From: Clostridiaceae bacterium
GTDB lineage: Bacteria; Bacillota; Clostridia; Oscillospirales; Acutalibacteraceae
DNA length: 64,000 bases
Direction of reading: 5' to 3'
Assembly: GCA_016292785.1 (NCBI GenBank)
Contig: JAEDFL010000003.1
Span: 1 to 64,000 of the forward strand
The translations under genes and the position numbers were made by a program. This document shows positions 53,098 through 61,659 of the stretch, one piece after another (position 1 is the first letter of the stretch; each line of letters begins with the position of its first letter). The notes under the pieces are model-generated. The model was given only the letters and a program-made list of their open reading frames with translations, ran no database searches and had not been told where the DNA came from.

Positions 53098-53923
53098 AGA
53101 AATATCTCTCTCGGTCAAGGAAAGAGTTGCCGAGGAAGTTAAGGATTTAAAGAAAAACGGAATTGAGCCTTGTCTTGCCGTCATTCTCGTCGGTGACGAT
53201 CCTGCGTCAAAGGTCTACGTAAACAACAAGAAAAAGGCATGCGAATTTTGCGGAATACGTTCGCTTGAATATCTTCTTCCTGCCGACGCTTCTCAGGAGG
53301 AGCTTAATTCACTTGTTGAGAAGCTTAATTCGGACGAAAGCGTGAACGGAATACTCTGTCAGCTTCCGCTGCCAGCTCACCTTGACGAAAAAGAGGTTTT
53401 AAATCTCATTAAACCGGAAAAGGACGTTGACGCTTTTCATCCCGAAAATGTCGGTCATATTATGATCGGTGACTTCAATTTCCTGCCGTGTACGCCTGCG
53501 GGAATTATGGAGATGCTTAAATACGAAAATATCTGTCTTGACGGTAAAAACTGCGTCATAATCGGCAGGAGCAATATTGTCGGAAAGCCGATGGCGATGC
53601 TTATGCTCAAGGAGAATGCAACCGTTACGGTCTGCCATTCGCATACAAAAAATCTTAAAGAGGTTGTTGCTCGGGCAGACGTTGTGGTTGCCGCTGTCGG
53701 CAAAGCGAAGTTTGTTACGGCAGATATGATAAAGGACGGTGCTGTTATTATCGATGTCGGCATCAACCGCTGTGAGGACGGCAAGCTTTACGGAGATGTG
53801 GATTTTGAAGCCTGCAAGGAAAAAGCAAGCTATATAACTCCCGTTCCAGGCGGAGTAGGTCCGATGACAATCGCAACCCTCATGCAAAACACCGTCACGG
53901 CGGCTAAAATACAGAAAGGATGA
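53075..53923 (+). CDS. folD: Methylenetetrahydrofolate dehydrogenase/cyclohydrolase FolD
   Basis: 282 aa bifunctional one-carbon enzyme interconverting methylene- and formyl-tetrahydrofolate. YVNNKKKACE carries the catalytic Lys54, GILCQLPLP and DVDAFHPENVG are family motifs, VIGRSNIVGKP binds the dinucleotide, and PVPGGVGPMT ends the active site. ATG 53075 has ACGGAGGATAACG inside lgt. Overlap with lgt shows coexpression, though the functions are unrelated. Confidence 0.97.
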   Translation: MFKLISGKEISLSVKERVAEEVKDLKKNGIEPCLAVILVGDDPASKVYVNNKKKACEFCGIRSLEYLLPADASQEELNSLVEKLNSDESVNGILCQLPLPAHLDEKEVLNLIKPEKDVDAFHPENVGHIMIGDFNFLPCTPAGIMEMLKYENICLDGKNCVIIGRSNIVGKPMAMLMLKENATVTVCHSHTKNLKEVVARADVVVAAVGKAKFVTADMIKDGAVIIDVGINRCEDGKLYGDVDFEACKEKASYITPVPGGVGPMTIATLMQNTVTAAKIQKG

Positions 53924-53928
53924 ACATT

Positions 53929-54162
53929 ATGAAAAACAAAAAATTATATCGTAGTACAACGAACAAAATGTTCTGCGGAGTGTGCGCCGGCGTTGCCGAT
54001 TTCTTCGGCATTGATCCGACTATTGTAAGAGTAATTTACGCTCTTGTTTCTTTCTTTTCCGGCGGATTTCCGGGAATTATCGTCTATTTCATTCTTGCTT
54101 TTATCATTCCTGAGGATAACGGAATGATTGATACGGACGCTACAAATCATGATGATAAGTAA
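53929..54162 (+). CDS. PspC-domain membrane protein
   Basis: About 77 aa. KKLYRSTTNKMFCGVCAGVADFFGIDPTIVR is the PspC signature, followed by one transmembrane segment (FPGIIVYFILAFIIPEDN) and a short acidic tail. Stress-related membrane proteins. I prefer ATG 53929 because AGAAAGGA is 9 bp upstream; ATG 53920 would abut it. Next to folD. Confidence 0.9.
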   Translation: MKNKKLYRSTTNKMFCGVCAGVADFFGIDPTIVRVIYALVSFFSGGFPGIIVYFILAFIIPEDNGMIDTDATNHDDK

Positions 54163-54189
54163 GATATTACCTACCGAGAGGTGACGTCC

Positions 54190-55098
54190 TTGAAGCAGAT
54201 TATCATAAAAATAATTGACATCATTGTTAAGCTCTGGCTGAAAATTAAGGATACCTTCTGGAGCGTTAAGGATTTCTTTTACAGGAAGCTTCGCAAGCCT
54301 CCCGAGGTGGCGTCGGTTGACGATACTATTGACGAGATTGTCAACAACAATCGTTCTATCGCCAGATTCGGTGACGGTGAAATTAAGCTTGCCGCCGGCA
54401 GGACTATTTCTTTTCAGAAGTCCTCGGCTTTCATAACCAATAAGATGCGTGAGGTTCTTTCGAGTGACATCGACGGATTGATGATCGGAATTGCCGATAT
54501 TTTCGGAGACGGAGAACGGTATGACGAGTTCACAAATAATTATTGGAAGAAGCATCTTGCCCGTTTCAGAGGAGTATGGTACAAGTACCTTATCAGAGGA
54601 AAAAAGTATTACAATGCTTCTATGACACGTCAATATATAGGATTAAAAAACAAGGAAGAAAGCGGAGAAATTTTTGATCATATCAAAAAGATCTGGGACG
54701 GCAGAGACGTTGTTATTATTGAGGGAGAAATGAGCAGACTCGGTGTCGGCAACGATCTTCTTGACAATGCAAAATCAATAAAACGTATCCTCGGTCCGTC
54801 AAAGCAGGCTTTCGACAAATACGACGAAATACTTGAAGAAGCCAAAAAGACGGACAAAAGCTCGCTTATTCTCCTTGCACTCGGACCTGCCGCAACCTGT
54901 CTTGCCTATGACCTGCACAAGCTCGGCTATCAGGCGGTCGATATAGGACACGTTGACGTTGAGTATGAATGGTACAGGATGAAGGCAAAGAAGAAGATGC
55001 CCGTCAAAAACAAGATGGTGCATGAAGCGGTCGTCAATGAAAAAGACGAGCTTAACGATTCGGAATATGAAAATCAGATAATAGCAAAAATACTGTAA
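54190..55098 (+). CDS. GT-D fold glycosyltransferase (SP_1767/DUF1792-like)
   Basis: About 302 aa. Basic amphipathic N-terminus, then SIARFGDGEIKLAAG, the hallmark of GT-D enzymes whose metal site lies in the DGE triplet; later MSRLGVGNDLL and LALGPAATCLAYDL complete the family pattern. Such enzymes transfer glucose in streptococcal serine-rich-protein glycosylation or surface glycan synthesis. TTG 54190 is favoured by GAGAGGTG upstream; GTG 54181 is possible. No other glycosylation genes are adjacent. Confidence 0.85.
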   Translation: MKQIIIKIIDIIVKLWLKIKDTFWSVKDFFYRKLRKPPEVASVDDTIDEIVNNNRSIARFGDGEIKLAAGRTISFQKSSAFITNKMREVLSSDIDGLMIGIADIFGDGERYDEFTNNYWKKHLARFRGVWYKYLIRGKKYYNASMTRQYIGLKNKEESGEIFDHIKKIWDGRDVVIIEGEMSRLGVGNDLLDNAKSIKRILGPSKQAFDKYDEILEEAKKTDKSSLILLALGPAATCLAYDLHKLGYQAVDIGHVDVEYEWYRMKAKKKMPVKNKMVHEAVVNEKDELNDSEYENQIIAKIL

Positions 55099-55101
55099 CT
55101 G

Positions 55102-55133
55102 AAAGAGCGGATTCTTAGGAATCTGCTCTTTTG
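55102..55133 (+). terminator. Terminator after GT-D gene
   Basis: AAAGAGCGGATTC, loop TTAG, GAATCTGCTCTTT, short T run. Confidence 0.7.
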
Positions 55134-55284
55134 CACAAGTAAACATATGTGAGTTTGTTTGTTATGCCTAAAGCGCAACAAAAAAGACATATTTGCAAAA
55201 GACTTTAATATTATAAATTCTGATACAGAAAAACAAATCGTTAGAAAATTTCGTTGATAATTGCCGAATAAGTGCGTTAATTGC

Positions 55285-55314
55285 TTGACAATTACGCTGA
55301 TTTTGTCATATAAT
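55285..55314 (+). promoter_or_regulatory. Promoter of the SDR gene cluster
   Basis: TTGACA, 18 bp, TATAAT, about 40 bp before the start; the 55134-55284 stretch before it is AT-rich and empty. Confidence 0.75.
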
Positions 55315-55357
55315 ATATGCGGCTATTAATGTCAATTAATATAATTGGAGGTTTATG

Positions 55358-56854
55358 ATGAATAAGAAAACCGTATTTTTGACCGGTGCGTCAGGAAACA
55401 TGGGCTACGCAGGCTTCAAAGAGCTTTATCAGAGAAAGGATAAGTTCAACCTTGTTCTTCTTCTCAGGGGCAGCGAAAAGAACCGTGAAAAGTTCAAGGC
55501 TTATGAAAACGATCCCTCAGTAAAAATTGTATGGGGCGACCTTACAAAATACGAGGACGTGCTTGCATGTGTAAACGGTTCCGATATTGTTCTTCATGTC
55601 GGCGGAATGGTTTCTCCCGCTGCGGACTATTATCCGAAGAAGACGATCAAGACCAACACGACCGCTATGCAGAATATCGTAGACGCTGTTAAGGCTCAGC
55701 CCGATCCCGATGCCGTCAAGGTTGTTTACATAGGTACAGTTGCCGAGACAGGCGACCGTAATCCGCCTATCCATTGGGCAAGAACAGGTGACCCGATCAA
55801 AATCAGCATTTACGACCATTATGCGGTAAGTAAGGTAAGAGCCGAGCATATCATTGCAGAATCCGGTCTCAAGCATTGGGTTTCACTTCGTCAGTCAGGT
55901 ATCCTTTATCCGGGTATTCTCAAGAATATTGATCCGATTATGTTCCACGTTCCTATCAACGGCGTACTTGAGTGGGCAACGATCGAGGATTCGGGACTTC
56001 TTCTTGCAAATGTCTGCGAGGATTCCGTTCCCGAGGATTTCTGGAGAAAGTTCTACAACATCGGCTCCGGTCAGGAGTACCGCATAACAAACTTCGAGTT
56101 TGAGGAGTATCTTCTCGGCGCTATCGGCATGGGTTCTCCCAAGAAGATTTTCCAGCCGAACTGGTTTATTCTCAAGAACTTCCACGGTCAGTATTATCTT
56201 GACTCCGACAAGCTTGAGGATTACCTCCACTTCAGACACAATGTTCCGATCAAGAAGTATTTTGACGATATGTCAAAGACTCTTCCCAAGTTCTACAAGC
56301 TTTCAAAGCTTGCACCTCCGTTCCTTGTTAAGAAATTGCTTATGGAGCCTCTTGCCAACAAGGAAGTTTTCGGTACAATGAACTGGGTTAAGAATAAGAT
56401 TCCCGAGCGTTTGACCTCTTACTACGGTTCATACGAGGATTGGAAGAACATTCCGTCATCATGGGATGAGTTTGAGATCAAGAAAGCGAGCATGACTCCG
56501 ACCTATCTTGACCACGGCTATGACGAGACAAAGCCGCAGTCCGAGCTTGACATCGAGGATATGAAGAAAGCCGCAGAGTTCAGAGGCGGTAAGTGCCTCA
56601 GCGAGACTATGACAAAGGGCGATCTGTACACTCCGCTGAAATGGGAATGTGCCTTCGGTCACACCTTTGAAATGACTCCGAACCTTGTTCTCAACGGCGG
56701 TCACTGGTGCCCCGACTGCGATCCTATTCCGTGGAACTACGACGAGATCGCAAAGAAAAACCCGTTCTTCGCTCAGGTATGGTATCCGAATCATCACGAG
56801 GACGAGCACAATGTTTACGGAATGGAAATCTTCAAGGATTTCAATGAGAAATAA
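55358..56854 (+). CDS. NAD-dependent epimerase/dehydratase fused to treble-clef zinc domain
   Basis: About 498 aa. Extended-SDR Rossmann domain with TGASGNMG (9-16) and catalytic Tyr155/Lys159 (YAVSK), then a helical middle part. A C-terminal module (about 405-460) carries GGKCLSE and zinc ligands Cys431, His435, Cys451, Cys454 (WECAFGH...WCPDC), the pattern of the treble-clef domain seen in many phage and giant-gene proteins. I know no characterised enzyme with this fusion. GGAGG site fits ATG 55358. First gene of a plus-strand run with two more SDR proteins. Substrate unknown; a nucleotide- or lipid-sugar is possible. Confidence 0.82.
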   Translation: MNKKTVFLTGASGNMGYAGFKELYQRKDKFNLVLLLRGSEKNREKFKAYENDPSVKIVWGDLTKYEDVLACVNGSDIVLHVGGMVSPAADYYPKKTIKTNTTAMQNIVDAVKAQPDPDAVKVVYIGTVAETGDRNPPIHWARTGDPIKISIYDHYAVSKVRAEHIIAESGLKHWVSLRQSGILYPGILKNIDPIMFHVPINGVLEWATIEDSGLLLANVCEDSVPEDFWRKFYNIGSGQEYRITNFEFEEYLLGAIGMGSPKKIFQPNWFILKNFHGQYYLDSDKLEDYLHFRHNVPIKKYFDDMSKTLPKFYKLSKLAPPFLVKKLLMEPLANKEVFGTMNWVKNKIPERLTSYYGSYEDWKNIPSSWDEFEIKKASMTPTYLDHGYDETKPQSELDIEDMKKAAEFRGGKCLSETMTKGDLYTPLKWECAFGHTFEMTPNLVLNGGHWCPDCDPIPWNYDEIAKKNPFFAQVWYPNHHEDEHNVYGMEIFKDFNEK

Positions 56855-56879
56855 TTTAGACTTTTAGGAGAGATCACCA

Positions 56880-57872
56880 ATGAAAAAAACAGTTGTAACC
56901 TGCGTTACCGCCATTCTTTGCGTTATTGCGGTTTGCGTTTCCTCTGTACTCGGCACAAGCAAGATTGCTGACGCTAAGGTTGAGGCGGCGAAGTATGCGC
57001 CCTCCGGCTCTGTCAACACAGTTTCCGGCGGAGCCTCATACGCAGACAATTTAGACAGCGATGTGCCTGCCGATGTTCCGGTTGACTCAGATGTTCCTGC
57101 CGATACGGCAACAGACGGTCAGGATGCGACCGCTGCAGACGGCAGCACATCTACCGATACCGATACACCGGCATCTACAGGCAGCACCGGTACGTCAAGC
57201 AGCGGTACTTCCGCTTCTTCGGGAACAGCTTCTTCCAAGCCTTCCTCAACTGCCGAAATTCTCAACTACTTCAACACTGCCGTCAATAAGGTTAAGACAA
57301 GCTCAAAGGGCGGCGTAAAGAACTATGAGAAGAACACTCAGGCAGGTACATTCACACTTACCGGTCCGTTTAAGAAATTGTCGGGTGTAATCAACGGTCT
57401 TGTTGAAAAGAACATGGGCGAGAAGAAGGGTCACACCAATCTCAAGCTTTCAAAGGCCGATATGAAGACATATTTCCCTGTTGAGAATGAAACATGGTCT
57501 TCAAAGCTCACGACCTCCAACATTTCAAGCGCAACTCTTGCTGAGAAGAACGGCAAGTATGTTATTACCGTTCAGGTTAAGCCTGACGCTTCGTCAACAA
57601 ATACGACGCACGGCACAGGAAACCACGGTAAGGCTTTCAACATTGTTCAGGTTAGCACAATCCTTGAAAATGCAGGTCCGCTCAAGTCAATGCTTGAGGG
57701 CAACGTTAAGATCGGTTACCACAACGGTAAGATCGTTGCAACGATTGATCCCAAGACCGGCAATCTTACTCACATCAACTATTACTATGTATGGGATCTT
57801 GACGTAACTGCTGCAGGCAGCAACGTTAAGGCTCCGTTCGGAATTGAGTCCGATTTCACAATAAACTGGTAA
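56880..57872 (+). CDS. Secreted protein with Ser/Thr/Asp-rich linker, unknown function
   Basis: 330 aa. Signal peptide or N-terminal anchor (about 5-25: VVTCVTAILCVIAVCVSSVLG), then a low-complexity Asp/Ser/Thr/Pro linker (about 55-125) and a folded domain (about 125-330: ILNYFNTAVNKVK, FTLTGPFKKLSGVINGLVEKNMG, KVKIGYHNGKIVATIDPKTGNL). It ends APFGIESDFTINW. AGGAGAG site; between two SDR genes. I do not recognise the folded domain; it could be an extracellular binding protein. Confidence 0.8.
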   Translation: MKKTVVTCVTAILCVIAVCVSSVLGTSKIADAKVEAAKYAPSGSVNTVSGGASYADNLDSDVPADVPVDSDVPADTATDGQDATAADGSTSTDTDTPASTGSTGTSSSGTSASSGTASSKPSSTAEILNYFNTAVNKVKTSSKGGVKNYEKNTQAGTFTLTGPFKKLSGVINGLVEKNMGEKKGHTNLKLSKADMKTYFPVENETWSSKLTTSNISSATLAEKNGKYVITVQVKPDASSTNTTHGTGNHGKAFNIVQVSTILENAGPLKSMLEGNVKIGYHNGKIVATIDPKTGNLTHINYYYVWDLDVTAAGSNVKAPFGIESDFTINW

Positions 57873-57889
57873 TTATTTAGAAAGGATAG

Positions 57890-57915
57890 TAGGGCAATAC
57901 TCTGATATTGCCCTA
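57890..57915 (+). promoter_or_regulatory. Stable hairpin before second SDR gene
   Basis: TAGGGCAATA, loop CTCTGA, TATTGCCCTA, 10 perfect pairs, 10 bp before ATG 57926 and without a T run. May affect mRNA processing or translation. Confidence 0.5.
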
Positions 57916-57925
57916 TGGTGTTGTT

Positions 57926-58939
57926 ATGAAAGTATTTATGATAGGCGGCACAGGTCTGCTCGGTTCGGCGGCTGCCGCAGAATTTATCAAAAGAGGTCAT
58001 TCCGTTAAGTCCGTAGCTCTTCCTCCGCTTCCCGAGGGAGCACCGATTCCCGAGGAAATGGAGCTTGTTTTCGGCAACTATCTTGAGCTTTCGGACGCTG
58101 AGCTTACCGAGATGATGACGGGTTGTGACTGCTTCGTCTTTGCCGCAGGCGTTGACGAGAGAGTTGAGTTCCCGGCACCGGTATATGATTACTACACAAA
58201 GTATAACATTGATCCCGTCAGACATCTGCTTACTGTTGCAAAGAGCGTAGGTATCAAGAACAGCGTTATTCTCGGCTCCTATTTCTCATATTTTGCAAAA
58301 GAGCATCCGGAAATGGAGCTTACCAAGAAGCATCCCTACATCAGAAGCCGTATCGAGCAGGAGGAGGTCGCACTCTCCTTTGCCAAGGACGGAGAGATGG
58401 ATGTTTCTGTTCTTGAGCTTCCCTACATTTTCGGAACACAGCCGGGCAGAAAGCCTGTATGGGTAATCCTTATTGAGCAGCTTTCCAATATGGGACCGAT
58501 CACCATGTATCCCAAGGGAGGCACAACGATGGTTACCGTACGTCAGGTCGCAGAGGTTATTGTCGGTGCGGCTGAGCGCAACAAGGGCGGCAACGCTTAT
58601 CCTGTCGGTTACTATAACCTCACATGGGACGAGTTCCTTCACATTGTTCATAAGGCTATGGGACAGCCGAACAGAAAGATCATTCACATTGCAAAGTGGA
58701 TGTTCAAGATGTACGGCGTTCATATGATGAACGAGTACAAAAAGCGCAACGTCGAGTCCGGTATCAATGCCGTTGACCTTGCGGAAATTATGTGTATGAA
58801 CACATTTATCGACAAAAAATGGTGCGTTTCTCTCGGCGTTCAGGAGGACGATATCGAGTCCGCTATCTTTGATTCCGTCAAGCTTTCGGTTGACGCTTTC
58901 ACAGGCAAGCAGAAGCTCCTTGAAATGAAAGGAGAATAA
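57926..58939 (+). CDS. Atypical SDR-family NAD(P)-binding protein
   Basis: 337 aa. N-terminal GGTGLLG (7-13) dinucleotide site and an overall epimerase-like layout (ELPYIFGTQPGRKPVW, VTVRQVAEVIVGAA, YYNLTWDEFLHIV). The catalytic Tyr-x3-Lys becomes YIRSR (Tyr138, Arg142), so activity may be altered or lost. ATG 57926 lies just after a hairpin; a longer frame begins at 57908. Followed by a third SDR gene after 3 bp. Substrate unknown. Confidence 0.8.
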   Translation: MKVFMIGGTGLLGSAAAAEFIKRGHSVKSVALPPLPEGAPIPEEMELVFGNYLELSDAELTEMMTGCDCFVFAAGVDERVEFPAPVYDYYTKYNIDPVRHLLTVAKSVGIKNSVILGSYFSYFAKEHPEMELTKKHPYIRSRIEQEEVALSFAKDGEMDVSVLELPYIFGTQPGRKPVWVILIEQLSNMGPITMYPKGGTTMVTVRQVAEVIVGAAERNKGGNAYPVGYYNLTWDEFLHIVHKAMGQPNRKIIHIAKWMFKMYGVHMMNEYKKRNVESGINAVDLAEIMCMNTFIDKKWCVSLGVQEDDIESAIFDSVKLSVDAFTGKQKLLEMKGE

Positions 58940-58942
58940 AAC

Positions 58943-59932
58943 ATGGAAAAGATCAGTCTTATCACGGGAGCAACAGGCCATATAGGCTATGCGCTTCTCA
59001 AAGAGCTTGTTGATAACGGGGAAAAGGTGCGTATCCTTATCAGAAAAGATGTTCCCGTATTTGACGGAATCGACTGCGAAAAGGTCTACGGAGATGTAAC
59101 CGATTCGGCTTCGCTTGAAAAGGCTTTCGAGGGTGTTGACGTTGTTTATCACCTTGCCGGCGTTATTGATATTAACCCCGGTATGGAGGATCTTACATGG
59201 AAGGTTAACGTTAACGGAACTAAAAATGTCGTCAGAGCTTGCAAAAGATGCAATGTCCGCCGTCTTGTTTATGCTTCCTCAGTTGACGCTTTTCCGCCGC
59301 TTCCCGATAATCAGCTTATGACTGAGCTGGATCATTTTGACCCAAGAAATCTTGACGGTACATACGCTAAGACCAAGGCTATTGCAACTCAGTTTGTTCT
59401 TGATAACGTTCATGACGGAAGCCTTGACGCTGTTGTTGTTCATCCCGGTGCATGTATCGGTCCTTATGATTTTAAGGTTTCCAGCGTCGGTGAAATGGTT
59501 CGTATGTTTGTAAAGGGCAATTTCCCTTGTTCTCTTTCTTTCGGCGCATATAATTTTGTTGATGTGCGTGATGTCGCAAAGGGAATGTATGCGGCAGCTC
59601 AGAAGGGTAAAAAAGGCGACTGCTATATCCTTTGCGGCGAGATGATTTCCACGGACGGCTTTATCAAGGCGGTTGCTAAAGCCTGCGGTAAGAAAGCTCC
59701 CGGTTTCAAGATGCCGTACAGTGTTGTTAAGCCTGTCGCACCCTTGATGGAGAAGTATTATGCGATAACAAAAACAACTCCGCTGTTCACCCGTTATTCG
59801 ATCAGAAAGCTTATGTCAAACTGCAATTTCTCTATTGAAAAGGCAAGAAAAGAGCTTGGTTACGATCCGATGAGCGTTCAGCAGTCTGTTGACGATATGG
59901 TTGCCTGGATCAAGGAATATGAACAGAAATAA
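58943..59932 (+). CDS. NAD-dependent epimerase/reductase (dihydroflavonol reductase-like SDR)
   Basis: 329 aa. TGATGHIG (8-15), DVVYHLAG, ASSVDAFPP and the catalytic Tyr141/Lys145 in GTYAKTKA; VVHPGACIGPYD is the family substrate-loop region. Resembles DFR/3-beta-HSD-type reductases and hopanoid-associated sugar epimerases. AAAGGAG site 4 bp after the preceding stop. Ends the SDR sub-operon at a strong terminator; the ligase-condensation-carrier genes follow with their own promoter. Confidence 0.88.
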   Translation: MEKISLITGATGHIGYALLKELVDNGEKVRILIRKDVPVFDGIDCEKVYGDVTDSASLEKAFEGVDVVYHLAGVIDINPGMEDLTWKVNVNGTKNVVRACKRCNVRRLVYASSVDAFPPLPDNQLMTELDHFDPRNLDGTYAKTKAIATQFVLDNVHDGSLDAVVVHPGACIGPYDFKVSSVGEMVRMFVKGNFPCSLSFGAYNFVDVRDVAKGMYAAAQKGKKGDCYILCGEMISTDGFIKAVAKACGKKAPGFKMPYSVVKPVAPLMEKYYAITKTTPLFTRYSIRKLMSNCNFSIEKARKELGYDPMSVQQSVDDMVAWIKEYEQK

Positions 59933-59964
59933 TTTCATTTTCGGTCTGAAGTAAAATATTGTTT

Positions 59965-60010
59965 TGGCTTGTATAGGATTTTTATCCAATGCAAGCCATT
60001 TTTCTTTTTT
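59965..60010 (+). terminator. Terminator of SDR sub-operon
   Basis: TGGCTTG..GGAT, loop TTTT, ATCC..CAAGCCA, followed by TTTTTCTTTTTT. Confidence 0.85.
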
Positions 60011-60033
60011 ATACAATAGAGTGCTTGTGAATA

Positions 60034-60062
60034 TTGACAATAATTAGATATTATGCTAATAT
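60034..60062 (+). promoter_or_regulatory. Promoter of ligase-condensation-carrier operon
   Basis: TTGACA, 17 bp, TAATAT, about 35 bp before the ATG. Confidence 0.65.
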
Positions 60063-60096
60063 TAAATTATTATAGGCTTAAAAGGAGATTCAATTT

Positions 60097-61644
60097 ATGG
60101 AGATTTTTGACGCACCCTCGGTTCGTGAATTGCTTGACAGCGGAGCTGAAAAATACGGCAATTCGACCTTTATAAAGTTTATCAGAAACGGCGCTATCGA
60201 GGAGAGAAGCTTCATAAAAGTCCGCAGTGACAGCCTTGCTGTTTGCCGCTGGATCAGAAGTCTTTCCGAAAAGAGAATGCACATTGCCATAATAGGCAAA
60301 TCAAATTATGAATATATAACCTGTCTTTCGGGTATTCTCATCAGCGGTAATGTTGCCGTGCCTTTCGCTCCCGACATTTCCGTTGAGGAAGCGGCGGAGC
60401 TTTTTAAACGTGCCGATATAGAAATGGTGCTTTATGAGCAGGAGTTTTCGGAAAACGCCGAACGACTTAAAGAGCTGTGTCCATTTATAAAGTTTGCCGT
60501 AAATCTCGGTGATCTCGAAGAATTTGACAGGATTTATAACGAGTATTCGGACAGTTCGCAATATGCCGCTTTGTCGGATATTGAAGTTGACAAAAATGCC
60601 TGCTGTGTAATTATCTTCACCTCGGGCACAACAGGAATTAAAAAGGGTGTTGCCCTTTCAACCCTTTCACTTGTCGGCAACATAATGTATCAGGATTACA
60701 TTACCGATATCTTCACTCCCAATGATGTTGCGCTTTCTGTTCTGCCGATGTACCATATTTTTTGTTTTTCAGGCGACTATATTAAAAACCTCAAGGACGG
60801 TGTTCAGGTTTGTCTGAACGGTTCGCTAAAGGATATTATTAAAAATCTTACCGTATTTGAGCCAAAGGTCGTTCGTGTTGTGCCGATGATTGCTCAGACG
60901 CTTTTGCAGAGGGTAAAGGCAATACTTGCAAGAAACCCCGAAATGCAGGTTAAAGAGGCTGTTACACAGGTTTTCGGCAGGAATATTCAATGGCTCATTT
61001 CAGGCGGAGCTTATCTCAATCCCGAGCTTATTGATGAGTATGAAAAGCTCGGAATATTCCTTCGTCAGGGCTACGGCATGACAGAGGCTGGATGCAGAAT
61101 TTCCGTTCCCGACAACACTGCGGCAAGAGAGTCTGTCGGCAGGATAATCGACTTATGTGAAGCACGTATTCAGAACGGCGAAATACAGGTAAAAACCCCG
61201 ACTGTAATGCTTGGATATTATAAAATGCCTGAGGAGACTAAGGAGATGTTCACAGAGGACGGTTGGCTCAAAACAGGCGATATCGGAGAGCTTACCGAGG
61301 ACAACCAGCTCTTCATTACAGGACGGGTTAAGAATTTGATAATTCTTTCAAATGGAGAAAATGTTTCTCCCGAAGCGATTGAGAAAAAATTTGCCGATGT
61401 TGAGCTTGTAAGCGAGGTTCTTGTTTTTGCAGAAAAAGACAGGATCATTGCCGAGATCTATCCTAACTACGAATATGCTGAGCTTGAGAAGATCGAAGAT
61501 ATTCAGACTGTGCTTGAACAGACGGTTGACAGAATGAATAAGACTGCAAAAGCAGCTCATATTATCTCTGAGGTCAGAGTCAGGACAGAGCCTCTCGAAA
61601 AAACCGCAAGCGGAAAAATCAAGAGAAAAGAAACGAAAATATAA
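60097..61644 (+). CDS. AMP-forming acyl/aminoacyl ligase (ANL superfamily)
   Basis: 515 aa. Core motifs are FTSGTTGIKKG (174-184), the YGMTEAG adenylate motif, GWLKTGD and the C-terminal TASGKIKR with catalytic Lys507. It activates a carboxylate as acyl-AMP for loading onto a thiol; stand-alone, without its own carrier domain. A free carrier protein and condensation protein follow in the same operon, so the thiol is probably the carrier. Whether it takes a fatty acid or amino acid cannot be read by eye. AAAGGAG site before ATG. Confidence 0.93.
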   Translation: MEIFDAPSVRELLDSGAEKYGNSTFIKFIRNGAIEERSFIKVRSDSLAVCRWIRSLSEKRMHIAIIGKSNYEYITCLSGILISGNVAVPFAPDISVEEAAELFKRADIEMVLYEQEFSENAERLKELCPFIKFAVNLGDLEEFDRIYNEYSDSSQYAALSDIEVDKNACCVIIFTSGTTGIKKGVALSTLSLVGNIMYQDYITDIFTPNDVALSVLPMYHIFCFSGDYIKNLKDGVQVCLNGSLKDIIKNLTVFEPKVVRVVPMIAQTLLQRVKAILARNPEMQVKEAVTQVFGRNIQWLISGGAYLNPELIDEYEKLGIFLRQGYGMTEAGCRISVPDNTAARESVGRIIDLCEARIQNGEIQVKTPTVMLGYYKMPEETKEMFTEDGWLKTGDIGELTEDNQLFITGRVKNLIILSNGENVSPEAIEKKFADVELVSEVLVFAEKDRIIAEIYPNYEYAELEKIEDIQTVLEQTVDRMNKTAKAAHIISEVRVRTEPLEKTASGKIKRKETKI

Positions 61645-61659
61645 AGCGAGGCATTAGAA

